Shown one piece after another: positions 16,137-24,640 of a stretch of DNA of 36,148 nt. Source of the DNA: Pseudolabrys sp. (GTDB lineage Bacteria; Pseudomonadota; Alphaproteobacteria; Rhizobiales; Xanthobacteraceae); contig JADGGK010000029.1 in the NCBI GenBank assembly GCA_019689975.1, positions 1 through 36,148 of the forward strand, written 5' to 3'. How positions within the stretch are numbered: the first letter of the stretch is position 1; each line of letters starts with the position of its first letter. The notes under the pieces were generated by a model, which had not been told where the DNA came from, ran no database searches, and saw only the letters and a list, made by a program, of their open reading frames with translations. The position numbers and the translations under genes are program-made.

Positions 16137-17318
16137 ATGAGTCGATCAAAACCAATGACACGATGGATGACGACGGCGCTTGCATTTGCGTTCGCCGGTC
16201 TTGCCCATGCGGCCGATCCGATCAAGGTCGGCGTGGTGACGCCGCTCTCCGGCAGCTACGCGCCGATCGGCAAGCAGGTGCGTCTGGGCGCCGAACTCGC
16301 GGTAAAGGAAATCAACGCGGCGGGAGGCGTGAATGGCCGGCCGTTCGAGCTTCTGTTCGAGGACGAAGAGGCCAATCCGTCGGTCGCCGTCCGCAAGGCC
16401 GAAAAGCTTCTGCAACAGGACAAGGTGGATCTTCTGACGGGAACGGTCAACAGCGGCGCGACGCTTGCGGTCGGCCAGATTGCGGAACGCAATGATCGTA
16501 TCTTGGTGACGACGGTATCGTACGCACCGTCAATCACGGGTGCGCAATGCAGCCCGAACGTCTTCCGCGTGAACGCCAATGCGTTCATGCAATCGAGCGC
16601 GTTGACCAGTTGGCTGATCAAGAACGTGCCGGGGAAGCGTTACTTCTTCATCGGGCCCGATTATGAAATGGGCCGGAGCACGATTGCGGCGTTCCAGGCC
16701 GACATCAAGCGACTCGGCGGCACTGACACCGGCAGCAGCTTCCCGCCGCTCGGCGCAAAGGACTTCACGCCCTATATCGGGCAAATTCGAGCCGCACGTC
16801 CCGACGTCATCATGACCGCGACCGCGGGCAACGATACCGTCCGCCTGCTCACTCAGCTCAAGGAGTATGGGATTCTGGCGTCCCATCCCCACCTTGCCGG
16901 TGCCGCCGGAGCAGTGACGCAAGAGAATATCGGCGCCATGGCCGGGGCGGCGGAGGGTTTCCTGAGCGCGGCGGGCTACGCGATCGATATCGACACGCCT
17001 GCGAACAAGAAATTCGTGGCCGCCTTCAAGAAGGAATTCCAGACCGAGCCCGACCTGTTCGGCGCGGATACTTACGGTTTGTTCTATCTGTTCAAGCAGG
17101 CGATCGAGAAAGCCGGCGGCACCGATACCGCCAAGCTGCGCGCAGCAATGGAAGACGCCAGCTGGGAAACTCCGCAGGGCATGAAGACGATGCGCAAGGG
17201 CGACCACCAGGCCATCGTCGACATGGTCGTGGTGCAGGTGAAGGGCGACGGATTCCGCACGGTCGGCAGGGTGCCGGGCAATGAGGCAGTGGGCCCGGAC
17301 AACTGCGATCGTTTCTAG
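16137..17318 (+). CDS. ABC transporter substrate-binding protein, Liv/HAAT type (system 1)
   Basis: A 393-residue periplasmic binding protein of the branched-chain amino acid/aromatic acid class. A Sec signal peptide ends at about residue 25 (AHA-AD). The mature start IKVGVVTPLSGSYAPIGKQ is the family signature, followed by GAELAVKEINAAGGVNG and a two-lobed periplasmic fold. The start at 16137 has GGGAGGTAAGG immediately upstream. A longer frame beginning at 16062 overlaps the previous gene and would bury the signal peptide. It is the receptor for the four transport genes that follow. Members of this family bind amino acids, amides, or aromatic and dicarboxylic acids. Placement inside the operon suggests the pathway substrate. 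Confidence 0.94.
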   Translation: MSRSKPMTRWMTTALAFAFAGLAHAADPIKVGVVTPLSGSYAPIGKQVRLGAELAVKEINAAGGVNGRPFELLFEDEEANPSVAVRKAEKLLQQDKVDLLTGTVNSGATLAVGQIAERNDRILVTTVSYAPSITGAQCSPNVFRVNANAFMQSSALTSWLIKNVPGKRYFFIGPDYEMGRSTIAAFQADIKRLGGTDTGSSFPPLGAKDFTPYIGQIRAARPDVIMTATAGNDTVRLLTQLKEYGILASHPHLAGAAGAVTQENIGAMAGAAEGFLSAAGYAIDIDTPANKKFVAAFKKEFQTEPDLFGADTYGLFYLFKQAIEKAGGTDTAKLRAAMEDASWETPQGMKTMRKGDHQAIVDMVVVQVKGDGFRTVGRVPGNEAVGPDNCDRF

Positions 17319-17345
17319 GCAGGAAGCGGTGACGCGAGCGGTCCG

Positions 17346-18239
17346 ATGCAAGATCTGTTGAGTTATCTTCACCTCGTGGTCCTGCCGCAGATGGTCGATG
17401 CCCTGATCGTCGGGGCGGCGCTCGCGCTGGTAGCGCTCGGGCTCACCATGATCTTCGGACTGCTCGACGTCATCAACCTCGCGCACGGCGACCTTTACAT
17501 GCTCGGCGGCTATGCCGCCTTCACGTTGATCGGGTGGGGCGCCGGCTATTGGGGCGCATTGGTGCTCGTACCCGTGCTCGTGGCCATCGTCGGCTGGGGA
17601 TTGGAGGAACTCGGTATCCGGCCATTGTTGCCGCGATCGGATCGTGCCGTCGTGACGCTGCTGTTGACGTTCGGTGCCAGTCTCATGCTGCGCGACTTTG
17701 CGCAAGTCGTATGGGGAACCGACACGCATGCAATCCAGGCGCCCTTTTCGGGTGTCATAAGCGTCGCGCAAGTCTTCGTGCCGGCCTATCGTTTGTTTGT
17801 TTTCGGCGCGGCGCTGGCGGCGATCTTTCTCACATGGTGGCTGATCTACCGCACACGCATCGGCGCGGTGTTGCGGGCGACCGCTGCCGATCCGGTCATG
17901 GTCGCCTCGTTCGGCATCCCCGTGCGCTGGGTCTACGGCTCCGCATTCATGTACGGCTGCGGTCTGGCCGGTCTGGCCGGCGTGCTTCTCGGACCGATCT
18001 ACGCCGTGTTTCCAACAATGGGACATGACTTTCTGGTGATGGCGTTCGCCGTCGTCATTGTCGGCGGCATGGGCAGCATCGTCGGTGCGGTCGTGGCGGC
18101 ACTTGCGCTCGCGCAAATCCAGGGACTCGCAAGTCTCTGGATTCCCCCGGTATGGGCTGAAACCTTGGTCTACGGGGTCATGCTGCTCGTCCTCATCGTT
18201 CGCCCGGCCGGGCTGTTCCGCCGATTCGGGGAGGCGTGA
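17346..18239 (+). CDS. ABC transporter permease, LivH type (system 1)
   Basis: A 297-residue inner-membrane permease with about eight hydrophobic segments. The LivH hallmark DVINLAHGDLYMLGGYA lies near residues 41-57, and the conserved C-terminal AFAVVIVGGMGSIVGAVV marks the ATPase-coupling region. It pairs with the LivM-type protein encoded next, forming a heterodimeric channel. Its stop overlaps the next gene's start by one base (TGATG). No strong ribosome binding site lies directly before the ATG, 27 bp after the binding-protein gene. Confidence 0.93.
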   Translation: MQDLLSYLHLVVLPQMVDALIVGAALALVALGLTMIFGLLDVINLAHGDLYMLGGYAAFTLIGWGAGYWGALVLVPVLVAIVGWGLEELGIRPLLPRSDRAVVTLLLTFGASLMLRDFAQVVWGTDTHAIQAPFSGVISVAQVFVPAYRLFVFGAALAAIFLTWWLIYRTRIGAVLRATAADPVMVASFGIPVRWVYGSAFMYGCGLAGLAGVLLGPIYAVFPTMGHDFLVMAFAVVIVGGMGSIVGAVVAALALAQIQGLASLWIPPVWAETLVYGVMLLVLIVRPAGLFRRFGEA

Positions 18240-19297
18240 TGCTGCGGACGGAGACCTCGCGGTTCAGAGGCGCGTCCTGGTCGTGGCGCAACGCCTGGCC
18301 GAAGGTGGGCGAACGCCTGATGCGGGCACTGGCATCGCCTGATCCTCGCCCCTTGCGCGGCTTCGGCCTTCTCATGCTGATCGCTGCCGCGGTTTTTCCC
18401 TGTATCAGCGGTTCGTTCTACATGCGGCTCGGCATCGAGTCGTTGCTGCTCGGCACGGTCGCGCTGAGTGTCGACGTGCTCTTGGGTTGCGCGGGGCTCC
18501 TTTCACTCGGCCAGGCCGCGTATTTCGGTCTCGCGGCTTACATCTCGGCGCTAATGTATCTGCACGTGACCCGGTCGTTCTGGCTGGTCATGTTGGCGGT
18601 GATCGGCGCCGTCGCGGTTTTCTCCCTTGCACTGGGAGCCGTCGCCATTCGGGCGCGCGGGGTCTATTTCGCACTGATTACTTTCAGCGCCGCGGAAATC
18701 CTATCCAAGATCGCACACAACACGCGCGAAATCGGCGGCTCGGACGGCCTCATCGGGATTCCCATCCCGAGCATCGCGTTGGCCCCGGGCCTCGATATCG
18801 ATCTGCACAACAACACGGCCTTTTATTATGTCGTGCTCGCGGCGTTGACACTCATTTATCTCGGCACGCGACGTATCCTCGATACCGGGTTCGGGAGCGT
18901 ATTGCGCGCGGTGCGCGACAATGCCGATCGCGTATCGTTCCTCGGTTACAACCCGTTTTGGTACAAGCTCTTCGCCTATGTGATGGCGGCGCAAATTGCC
19001 GCTTTTGGCGGCATGATTTACCCGTTATTGCGCGGCTTCGTGGCGCCCCACCTTCTGGGGTTCGAGGTGTCGACCAAGGCCGTCGTGGTCTCGCTGATGG
19101 GCGGCATCGGTACGCTGCTCGGCCCGCTCGTCGGCAGCATCATCGTCACTTTCTTGGAATCCGTGATCGGAAGCTACACCGAGCGCCACCTTTTCGTGCT
19201 CGGCGGGATATTCGTCGTCTTCGTATTGTTTCTGCCGGACGGCTTGTTCGGCTTGGCGCGGAGACTTGCGGCCAAGCGGGCGGAGCATCGCTCATGA
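18239..19297 (+). CDS. ABC transporter permease, LivM type (system 1)
   Basis: A 352-residue inner-membrane permease. A basic cytosolic N-terminal extension of about 40 residues precedes the membrane segments. The family motif LLGCAGLLSLGQAAYFGLAAY and the C-terminal VVSLMGGIGTLLGPLVGS are present. I chose the ATG at 18239, which overlaps the LivH stop as TGATG and follows GGGGAGG. An in-frame GTG one codon earlier is nearly as likely. Its own stop overlaps the LivG-type ATG in ATGA. It forms the channel with the LivH-type protein. Confidence 0.92.
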   Translation: MLRTETSRFRGASWSWRNAWPKVGERLMRALASPDPRPLRGFGLLMLIAAAVFPCISGSFYMRLGIESLLLGTVALSVDVLLGCAGLLSLGQAAYFGLAAYISALMYLHVTRSFWLVMLAVIGAVAVFSLALGAVAIRARGVYFALITFSAAEILSKIAHNTREIGGSDGLIGIPIPSIALAPGLDIDLHNNTAFYYVVLAALTLIYLGTRRILDTGFGSVLRAVRDNADRVSFLGYNPFWYKLFAYVMAAQIAAFGGMIYPLLRGFVAPHLLGFEVSTKAVVVSLMGGIGTLLGPLVGSIIVTFLESVIGSYTERHLFVLGGIFVVFVLFLPDGLFGLARRLAAKRAEHRS

Positions 19298-20037
19298 TCA
19301 AAGTCACGGCATTGACCAAGGCCTTCGGAGGCTTGCGGGCCGTCAACGGTCTCAGCTTCGAAGCGGCGCCCGGGCGTATCACGTCGATCATCGGACCCAA
19401 CGGCGCCGGCAAGAGCACGGTGTTCAACCTGATCATGGGGCGCCTGCGCCCCGATTCGGGCACGATCGAGCTTGAAGGCCGCGACGTCACCGGCCGGCCG
19501 CCTTACGCGCTTGCCCGCATGGGGTTGGCCCGCTCGTTTCAGATCACGAATCTGTTTTTCGGCCTCACCGTTTTCGAGAACGTCCGTCTGGCATGCCAGT
19601 CGCGCGAACCGCGCCATTACTTTTTACGACCGGTCGGCCGCATGCCGAATGCGACGACGCGCGCGGAGGCGATTCTCGCCGATTTCGGATTGCGCGATCG
19701 TGCGAACGAGCTCGTGCGTAATCTCTCGCATGGAGATCAGCGGCGCGTGGAGATTGCGGTCTGCATGGCGCTCGAGCCGCGCGTACTTATGCTGGATGAG
19801 CCGACGCAGGGCATGTCGCCTGCGGAGACCACGGAATTCGACGGGCTGATCAAGAGCCTTGCCGGGCGTTTGACCGTCCTTCTGATCGAACACGACGTCG
19901 ATCTGGTCATGAGCCTTTCGGATCACGTCATAGTCATGCATCAGGGCGAAAAGCTATTCGAGGGCAGTCCCGAGGCAGTACGCGCGAGCGCGCGCGTGCG
20001 CGACGCCTATCTGGGGGTCGATCATGGCACTGCTTGA
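19294..20037 (+). CDS. ABC transporter ATP-binding protein, LivG type (system 1)
   Basis: A 247-residue ATPase. Walker A is GPNGAGKST (34-42), the signature is LSHGDQRRVEIA (from 144), and Walker B is VLMLDEP (164-170) followed by TQGMSP. The switch His is in LLIEHDVDLVM. The LSHGDQR form of the signature is normal for LivG. The start is the ATG overlapping the LivM stop. The open frame extends far upstream, but that part is a shadow of LivM. It works with the LivF-type ATPase, whose gene overlaps its end by 14 bases. Confidence 0.94.
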   Translation: MIKVTALTKAFGGLRAVNGLSFEAAPGRITSIIGPNGAGKSTVFNLIMGRLRPDSGTIELEGRDVTGRPPYALARMGLARSFQITNLFFGLTVFENVRLACQSREPRHYFLRPVGRMPNATTRAEAILADFGLRDRANELVRNLSHGDQRRVEIAVCMALEPRVLMLDEPTQGMSPAETTEFDGLIKSLAGRLTVLLIEHDVDLVMSLSDHVIVMHQGEKLFEGSPEAVRASARVRDAYLGVDHGTA

Positions 20038-20734
20038 GGTCGAGGCGCTGCACGCACGCTACGATTACGCGCCCGTTCTTCAAGACGTTTCCTTCACCGT
20101 CGACGTCGGCGAGATCGTCGGCCTGTTCGGGCGCAACGGCGCCGGAAAAACCACCACCTTGCGCGCGATCATGGGGTGGCTGCGGCCGGCATCCGGCCGG
20201 ATCGTCTTTGCCGGCGCCGACATTTCCCTGGAAGCGCCCGACCGCATCTTCCGCCGCGGCATCGCTTTTATCCCGGAAGACAGGCGGATATTTGCGACCC
20301 TCACGGTCGAGGAGAACCTCTTGCTTGGCCTCACGGCGCACCGGTGCACACGCCTCGAAGAGGAGCGCCGTCTGGATCGGATCTTTCGACTTTTCCCGCG
20401 CCTGCGTGAACGTCGTCGCCAGATGGGGCGCACGCTTTCGGGAGGCGAGCAGCAGATGCTGGCAATTGGCCGGGCGCTCGTCGGCTCACCTCGTCTGCTG
20501 CTGGTGGACGAACCGTCGGAAGGACTTGCGCCCGTCGTGGTCACGGAGATCTTCGATGCAATTGTCCGCATGCGCGAGGAAGGCATTGCGCTCCTCCTTG
20601 TCGAGCAGAACGTCCGCCGGGCCTCCGCCGTGTGCAAATCCTGTTACGTGATGGAAAAGGGGCGCATCATCAAACATGGAACGCCAGGCGAGGTCCTGGC
20701 CGACGAGGCCATCCGGCAGCGGCTTTCAGTATAA
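20024..20734 (+). CDS. ABC transporter ATP-binding protein, LivF type (system 1)
   Basis: A 236-residue ATPase. Walker A is GRNGAGKTT (36-44), the Q-loop region is AFIPEDRRIFATLTVEENL, the signature is LSGGEQQ (138-144), and Walker B is LLLVDEP (158-164) followed by SEGLAP, typical of LivF. It completes the importer encoded from 16137. The ATG lies inside the LivG gene (14-bp overlap), which implies coupled translation. The five transport genes sit between the CoA-pathway genes and the decarboxylase genes, so import and breakdown are expressed together. Confidence 0.94.
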   Translation: MALLEVEALHARYDYAPVLQDVSFTVDVGEIVGLFGRNGAGKTTTLRAIMGWLRPASGRIVFAGADISLEAPDRIFRRGIAFIPEDRRIFATLTVEENLLLGLTAHRCTRLEEERRLDRIFRLFPRLRERRRQMGRTLSGGEQQMLAIGRALVGSPRLLLVDEPSEGLAPVVVTEIFDAIVRMREEGIALLLVEQNVRRASAVCKSCYVMEKGRIIKHGTPGEVLADEAIRQRLSV

Positions 20735-20747
20735 GAGGATGGATGAA

Positions 20748-21338
20748 ATGACGACGCCTACCGTCGATGAAATTGACAGTGACAAGGGAAAGATCGGCCG
20801 GGCGCCCGTGGGGCTGAACTGGCCGCAGCAAGTTTTCCAGAAGCTGCGCGAGGCCGAGATCCGCCAGGTCGTCTACGTCCCCGACGCCGGACATGCGCGC
20901 CTGATAGAACTCTGCCACGCCGCCTCCGATATGAAGACAACCGTGCTCACAACGGAGGAGGAAGGCGTCGGTATCCTTGCTGGAGCCTGGCTTGGCGGCG
21001 AGCGTGGCGTTCTGCTGATGCAAAGCAGCGGCGTCGGTAATTGCATCAACGCGCTTTCGCTCGCGCGGGTTTGTCGGTTCCCGCTGGTCATGATCGTTAC
21101 GATGCGCGGCCAATGGGGGGAGATCAATCCCTGGCAGGTGCCCATGGGGCAGATTACGGGTGACAATTTACGGCTTGCCGGGGCAGTCGTGTACGAGGTG
21201 TGGGAGCAGGAGTCGGCGGCGAGCGCGGTTGAGGCCGCCATGCGCATTGCGTTCAACGGCGGGTTTACCGCGGCGGTTTTGCTCTCGCAACGCATGCTCG
21301 GGACGAAGCTGTTCAAGGACTCAAGCCATGGACGATAA
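20748..21338 (+). CDS. ThDP-dependent decarboxylase, N-terminal (PYR) subunit, sulfopyruvate decarboxylase alpha-like
   Basis: A 196-residue protein with only the pyrimidine-binding domain of ThDP enzymes. The motif TTEEEGVGILAGAWLGG (68-84) supplies the Glu (about E71) that activates ThDP. The following LLMQSSGVGNCINAL closely resembles ComD, the alpha subunit of sulfopyruvate decarboxylase, and phosphonopyruvate decarboxylases. The partner domain is encoded by the next gene, whose start overlaps by 11 bases. AAGAGG lies 9 nt before the chosen ATG; an in-frame ATG at 20739 lies too close to it. The likely reaction is non-oxidative decarboxylation of a 2-oxo acid to an aldehyde. Sulfopyruvate itself is not implied by the context. 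Confidence 0.85.
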   Translation: MTTPTVDEIDSDKGKIGRAPVGLNWPQQVFQKLREAEIRQVVYVPDAGHARLIELCHAASDMKTTVLTTEEEGVGILAGAWLGGERGVLLMQSSGVGNCINALSLARVCRFPLVMIVTMRGQWGEINPWQVPMGQITGDNLRLAGAVVYEVWEQESAASAVEAAMRIAFNGGFTAAVLLSQRMLGTKLFKDSSHGR

Positions 21339-21924
21339 TGAAGACAAACTTCGCCGTCGCCAAACGGTCGCGCGCATCCTGGCCGATCGCGGCGATGCGC
21401 TGGTTGTCACGGGCCTCGGCTCGCCGACCTATGATTGCGCGGCTGCCGGCGACCATCCGCTCAACTTCTATCTTTGGGGTGCAATGGGCAGTGCCGTGAC
21501 GGTGGGGCTCGGCCTTGCACTTGCGCAGCCGCGACGCCGTGTCCTGGTCCTTACCGGAGACGGCGAATTGCTGATGGGACTCGGGGCCCTCGCCACCGTG
21601 GCAGCGCGAAAGCCGGATAATCTTGCCATCGTGGTGATCGACAACGAACACTACGGAGAGACCGGCATGCAACGCACCCATACCCATGCCGGCGTCGACC
21701 TGGCCGGCATCGCGCGCGCCTGCGGCTTTCGCGAGGCGACGACGGTGCGCCGCGCTAACGAACTGAACGATACCGCTCGTTTGCTGTACAAGGCGCAGGG
21801 GCCGGTGCTGGTCGACATAAAAGTCTCGGCGACGCGAGATCCGCTCGTGCTGCCACCTTGGGACGGGCCATTTCTCAAGACGCGCTTTCGTCAAGCCCTG
21901 CTTGGCGCGAAGACCGCAGCGTAG
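21328..21924 (+). CDS. ThDP-dependent decarboxylase, C-terminal (PP) subunit, sulfopyruvate decarboxylase beta-like
   Basis: A 198-residue protein with the diphosphate-binding domain of ThDP enzymes. The ThDP/Mg motif begins GDGELLMGLGAL (77 onward) and ends at the Asn in VVIDNEHYGETG (N106). The upstream LWGAMGSAVTVGLGLALAQP is also typical. It matches the ComE type (beta subunit). With the preceding gene it makes a split enzyme lacking the middle domain found in single-chain 2-oxo acid decarboxylases. AAGGA lies about 8 nt upstream of the ATG, inside the previous gene. The next gene is an aldehyde dehydrogenase, which fits disposal of an aldehyde product. Confidence 0.85.
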   Translation: MDDNEDKLRRRQTVARILADRGDALVVTGLGSPTYDCAAAGDHPLNFYLWGAMGSAVTVGLGLALAQPRRRVLVLTGDGELLMGLGALATVAARKPDNLAIVVIDNEHYGETGMQRTHTHAGVDLAGIARACGFREATTVRRANELNDTARLLYKAQGPVLVDIKVSATRDPLVLPPWDGPFLKTRFRQALLGAKTAA

Positions 21925-21944
21925 CAACGCGCAGAGGTGTTGAC

Positions 21945-23450
21945 ATGGCGAACTTGGCCACGACGTCAAATCTTCCCACTTATAAAATGTTCATTGGCGG
22001 AGAATGGGTCGAGGCGAAATCCGGTGAATGGTTCGAGAGCTACGATCCCTATGTCGGCCGCCCGTGGGCGCTCGTCGCCCGCGGCGGGCGCGCCGACGTC
22101 GATCAGGCCGTGGCGGCGGCCGATGCCGCGTTCCGCTCGGGCGATTGGCCGAAGCTCAAGCCCACCCAGCGGGGCGCATTGTTGCGCCGCCTTGGCGACC
22201 TGATCGCGCGGGACGCCGAGCGACTTGCGGCGATCGAGGTGCGCGACAACGGCAAGCTCATCGCCGAGATGGGCGCGCAGCTTCGTTATTTGCCTCAATG
22301 GTACTACTACTACGGCGGTCTTGCCGACAAAATCGAAGGCGCGGTCATTCCTATCGACAAGGCGGAGACGTTCAATTTTACGCGCTATGAGCCGATCGGC
22401 GTGGTGGCCGCGATCACGCCGTGGAATTCGCCGTTGCTGCTGGCATCTTGGAAAATCGCGCCGGCGCTCGCGGCCGGCTGCACGCTCGTGCTCAAGCCGT
22501 CCGAGCATACCTCGGTCTCGGCACTCGAATTCTGCAAGCTGATCGAAGAGGCGGGTTTCCCGAAAGGCGTGTTCAACGTGGTCACGGGTTTCGGAGCGGA
22601 AGTCGGCGAGCCGCTGGTGGCCCATCCCAAGGTCGCCAAGATTGCTTTCACCGGCGGCGAGGCAGGCGGGCAGAAAGTCTACGAAACGGCGGCGCGCGGC
22701 CTCAAGGCGGTGACGCTCGAATTGGGCGGCAAATCGCCCAACATCGTGTTCGAAGACGCCGCGATGGACGACGCCGTCAAGGGCGTGATCTCCGGCATTT
22801 TCGCGGCAACAGGGCAGACCTGCATCGCCGGCTCGCGCTTGCTCGTGCAACGCACCATCGAAGACGCGTTCACCGAGAAGCTGTTGGCGCTTGCCGCGAC
22901 CGCGCGCATGGGCAATCCGATGGATCCCGATACGCAGGTCGGGCCGGTGACGACCCGCGAGCAGTATCAGAAGATCCTGAGCTATATCGATATCGCGCGG
23001 CGGGAGGGCGCGACGCTCAAACTCGGCGGTGGCCCGGCGAAGCGACCGGAATGCGGCGACGGATGGTTCGTCGAGCCGACCATCTTCTCCAAGGTGAACA
23101 ATCAAATGCGCATCGCCCGCGAAGAAGTGTTCGGCCCGGTCCTTTCAATCATTCCGTTCGAAGACGACGAAGAGGCGATCGCGATCGCCAACGACAGCCC
23201 CTACGGCCTCGCGGCGGGTGTCTGGACTACCAGCATCAAGCGGGCTATTCGCATGAGCGAGCGGCTGGAAGCCGGGTCGGTGTGGGTCAACACCTATCGT
23301 GCGGTGAGCTTCATGTCGCCGTTTGGAGGCTACAAGCGCTCGGGACTCGGACGTGAAAACGGGCAAGAGGCGATCTGGAGCTATCTGCAAACAAAGAGCG
23401 TCTGGATTTCAACCGCCGACTCCGTCGCCAACCCCTTTGTTTTGCGGTGA
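21945..23450 (+). CDS. Aldehyde dehydrogenase family protein, NAD(P)+-dependent
   Basis: A 501-residue enzyme of normal length. The catalytic Cys is C293 in ATGQTCIAGSR, the general-base Glu is E259 in TLELGGKSPNIVF, and the oxyanion Asn is N161 in TPWNSPL. Cofactor-binding KPSE and TGG regions are present. It oxidises an aldehyde to an acid. The obvious candidate is the aldehyde made by the decarboxylase encoded just before, but an aldehyde form of the imported substrate is also possible. The start at 21945 has AGAGGTG upstream and gives the usual ALDH N terminus (YKMFIGGEWVEA). The open frame before it has no support. Confidence 0.94.
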   Translation: MANLATTSNLPTYKMFIGGEWVEAKSGEWFESYDPYVGRPWALVARGGRADVDQAVAAADAAFRSGDWPKLKPTQRGALLRRLGDLIARDAERLAAIEVRDNGKLIAEMGAQLRYLPQWYYYYGGLADKIEGAVIPIDKAETFNFTRYEPIGVVAAITPWNSPLLLASWKIAPALAAGCTLVLKPSEHTSVSALEFCKLIEEAGFPKGVFNVVTGFGAEVGEPLVAHPKVAKIAFTGGEAGGQKVYETAARGLKAVTLELGGKSPNIVFEDAAMDDAVKGVISGIFAATGQTCIAGSRLLVQRTIEDAFTEKLLALAATARMGNPMDPDTQVGPVTTREQYQKILSYIDIARREGATLKLGGGPAKRPECGDGWFVEPTIFSKVNNQMRIAREEVFGPVLSIIPFEDDEEAIAIANDSPYGLAAGVWTTSIKRAIRMSERLEAGSVWVNTYRAVSFMSPFGGYKRSGLGRENGQEAIWSYLQTKSVWISTADSVANPFVLR

Positions 23451-23457
23451 TGACGTC

Positions 23458-24630
23458 ATGTTGGCGACCGGTGGACACCAACAGGATCCGTTCGAGGATA
23501 TCCGCACGGCGGTGCGCGAATTGTGCAGTCGTTTTCCCGGCGAGTACTGGCGTGCGCTGGACCGCGATCGCGCCTATCCGACCGAATTCGTCAAGGCTCT
23601 GACGGACGCGGGCTATCTCGCGGCACTCATTCCCGAGGAATATGGCGGCAGCGGTTTGCCGCTCAGCGCGGCGGCGGCGATCCTCGAGGAAATCCATGCC
23701 ACGGGTTGCAACGGGGCGGCCTGCCACGCCCAGATGTACACGATGGGCACGCTGCTGCGTCACGGCAGCCCGGAACAGAAAAAGCGCTATCTGCCCGACA
23801 TCGCGCGCGGCGCGTTGCGCTTGCAGGCCTTTGGTGTCACCGAACCGACGTCCGGTACCGACACGCTCAGCCTGCGCACGATGGCGGTGCGCGAGGGCGA
23901 TCATTTCGTGGTCAACGGCCAGAAAATATGGACGTCGCGGATCGAGCATTCGGATCTGATGCTGCTACTGGCGCGTACGACACGGCGCGAAGATGTCGTC
24001 AGGCGCAGCGACGGTCTTTCGGTCTTTATCGTCGACCTGCGCGAAGCAAAGGGCCATGGGCTAACCATCCGGCCGATCCGGACCATGATGAACCACGCGA
24101 CCACCGAAGTCTTCTTCGACAACCTCAAGGTCCCGGCCGAGAATCTTATCGGCGAGGAAGGCAAAGGTTTCCGCTACATCCTGTCGGGCATGAATGCCGA
24201 GCGGATCCTGATCGCGTCGGAGTGCATCGGCGACGCGAAGTGGTTTATCCGCAAAGCGAGCGACTATGCCCGCCAGCGCGTGCTGTTTGGCAGGCCGATC
24301 GGACAGAATCAAGGCGTGCAATTTCCGATCGCGCGCGCCTATGCGCAAATGCGTGCGGCGGAATTGATGGTGAGCAAGGCGGCGGCTCTCTACGATGCCG
24401 GACGGGATTGCGGTGCGGAAGCCAACATGGCCAAGCTGCTGGCGGCGGACGCCTCGTGGGCGGCCGCGGATATGTGCATTCAGATTCATGGAGGATTCGG
24501 TTTCGCCGAGGAGTTCGATATCGAACGCAAATTCCGCGAAACGCGGCTTTACCAGGTGGCGCCGATCTCCACCAACCTGATTCTGTCCTATCTTGCCGAG
24601 CACGTGCTCGGTCTGCCGCGTTCCTACTGA
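23458..24630 (+). CDS. Acyl-CoA dehydrogenase family protein
   Basis: A 390-residue flavoenzyme with the full ACAD fold: IPEEYGGSGLPLSAAAAILEEI, FGVTEPTSGTDT, VNGQKIWTS, R-QRVLFGRPIGQNQ and QIHGGFGFAEEF. At the C terminus, where medium-chain enzymes have the catalytic Glu in YEGT, this protein reads RLYQVAPISTN, so that Glu is absent (Pro369). E248 in NAERILIAS sits where isovaleryl-CoA dehydrogenase and long-chain ACAD carry their base, so it is probably active with the base on helix G. The start at 23458 follows the ALDH stop by 7 bp. This last gene of the operon ends 10 bp from the convergent SDR gene. The substrate is unknown. Confidence 0.92.
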   Translation: MLATGGHQQDPFEDIRTAVRELCSRFPGEYWRALDRDRAYPTEFVKALTDAGYLAALIPEEYGGSGLPLSAAAAILEEIHATGCNGAACHAQMYTMGTLLRHGSPEQKKRYLPDIARGALRLQAFGVTEPTSGTDTLSLRTMAVREGDHFVVNGQKIWTSRIEHSDLMLLLARTTRREDVVRRSDGLSVFIVDLREAKGHGLTIRPIRTMMNHATTEVFFDNLKVPAENLIGEEGKGFRYILSGMNAERILIASECIGDAKWFIRKASDYARQRVLFGRPIGQNQGVQFPIARAYAQMRAAELMVSKAAALYDAGRDCGAEANMAKLLAADASWAAADMCIQIHGGFGFAEEFDIERKFRETRLYQVAPISTNLILSYLAEHVLGLPRSY

Positions 24631-24640
24631 GCGGCGGCCG

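Noticed and set aside
16530-18116. Leftward open frame of 528 codons
   Set aside because: It lies antisense to the binding-protein and LivH genes, with His/Arg-rich translation typical of antisense frames.
20748-21924. Sulfonate (sulfopyruvate) metabolism
   Set aside because: The subunits resemble ComD/ComE, but no sulfolactate, taurine or sulfite-handling gene is nearby, so the name is kept only as a family label.
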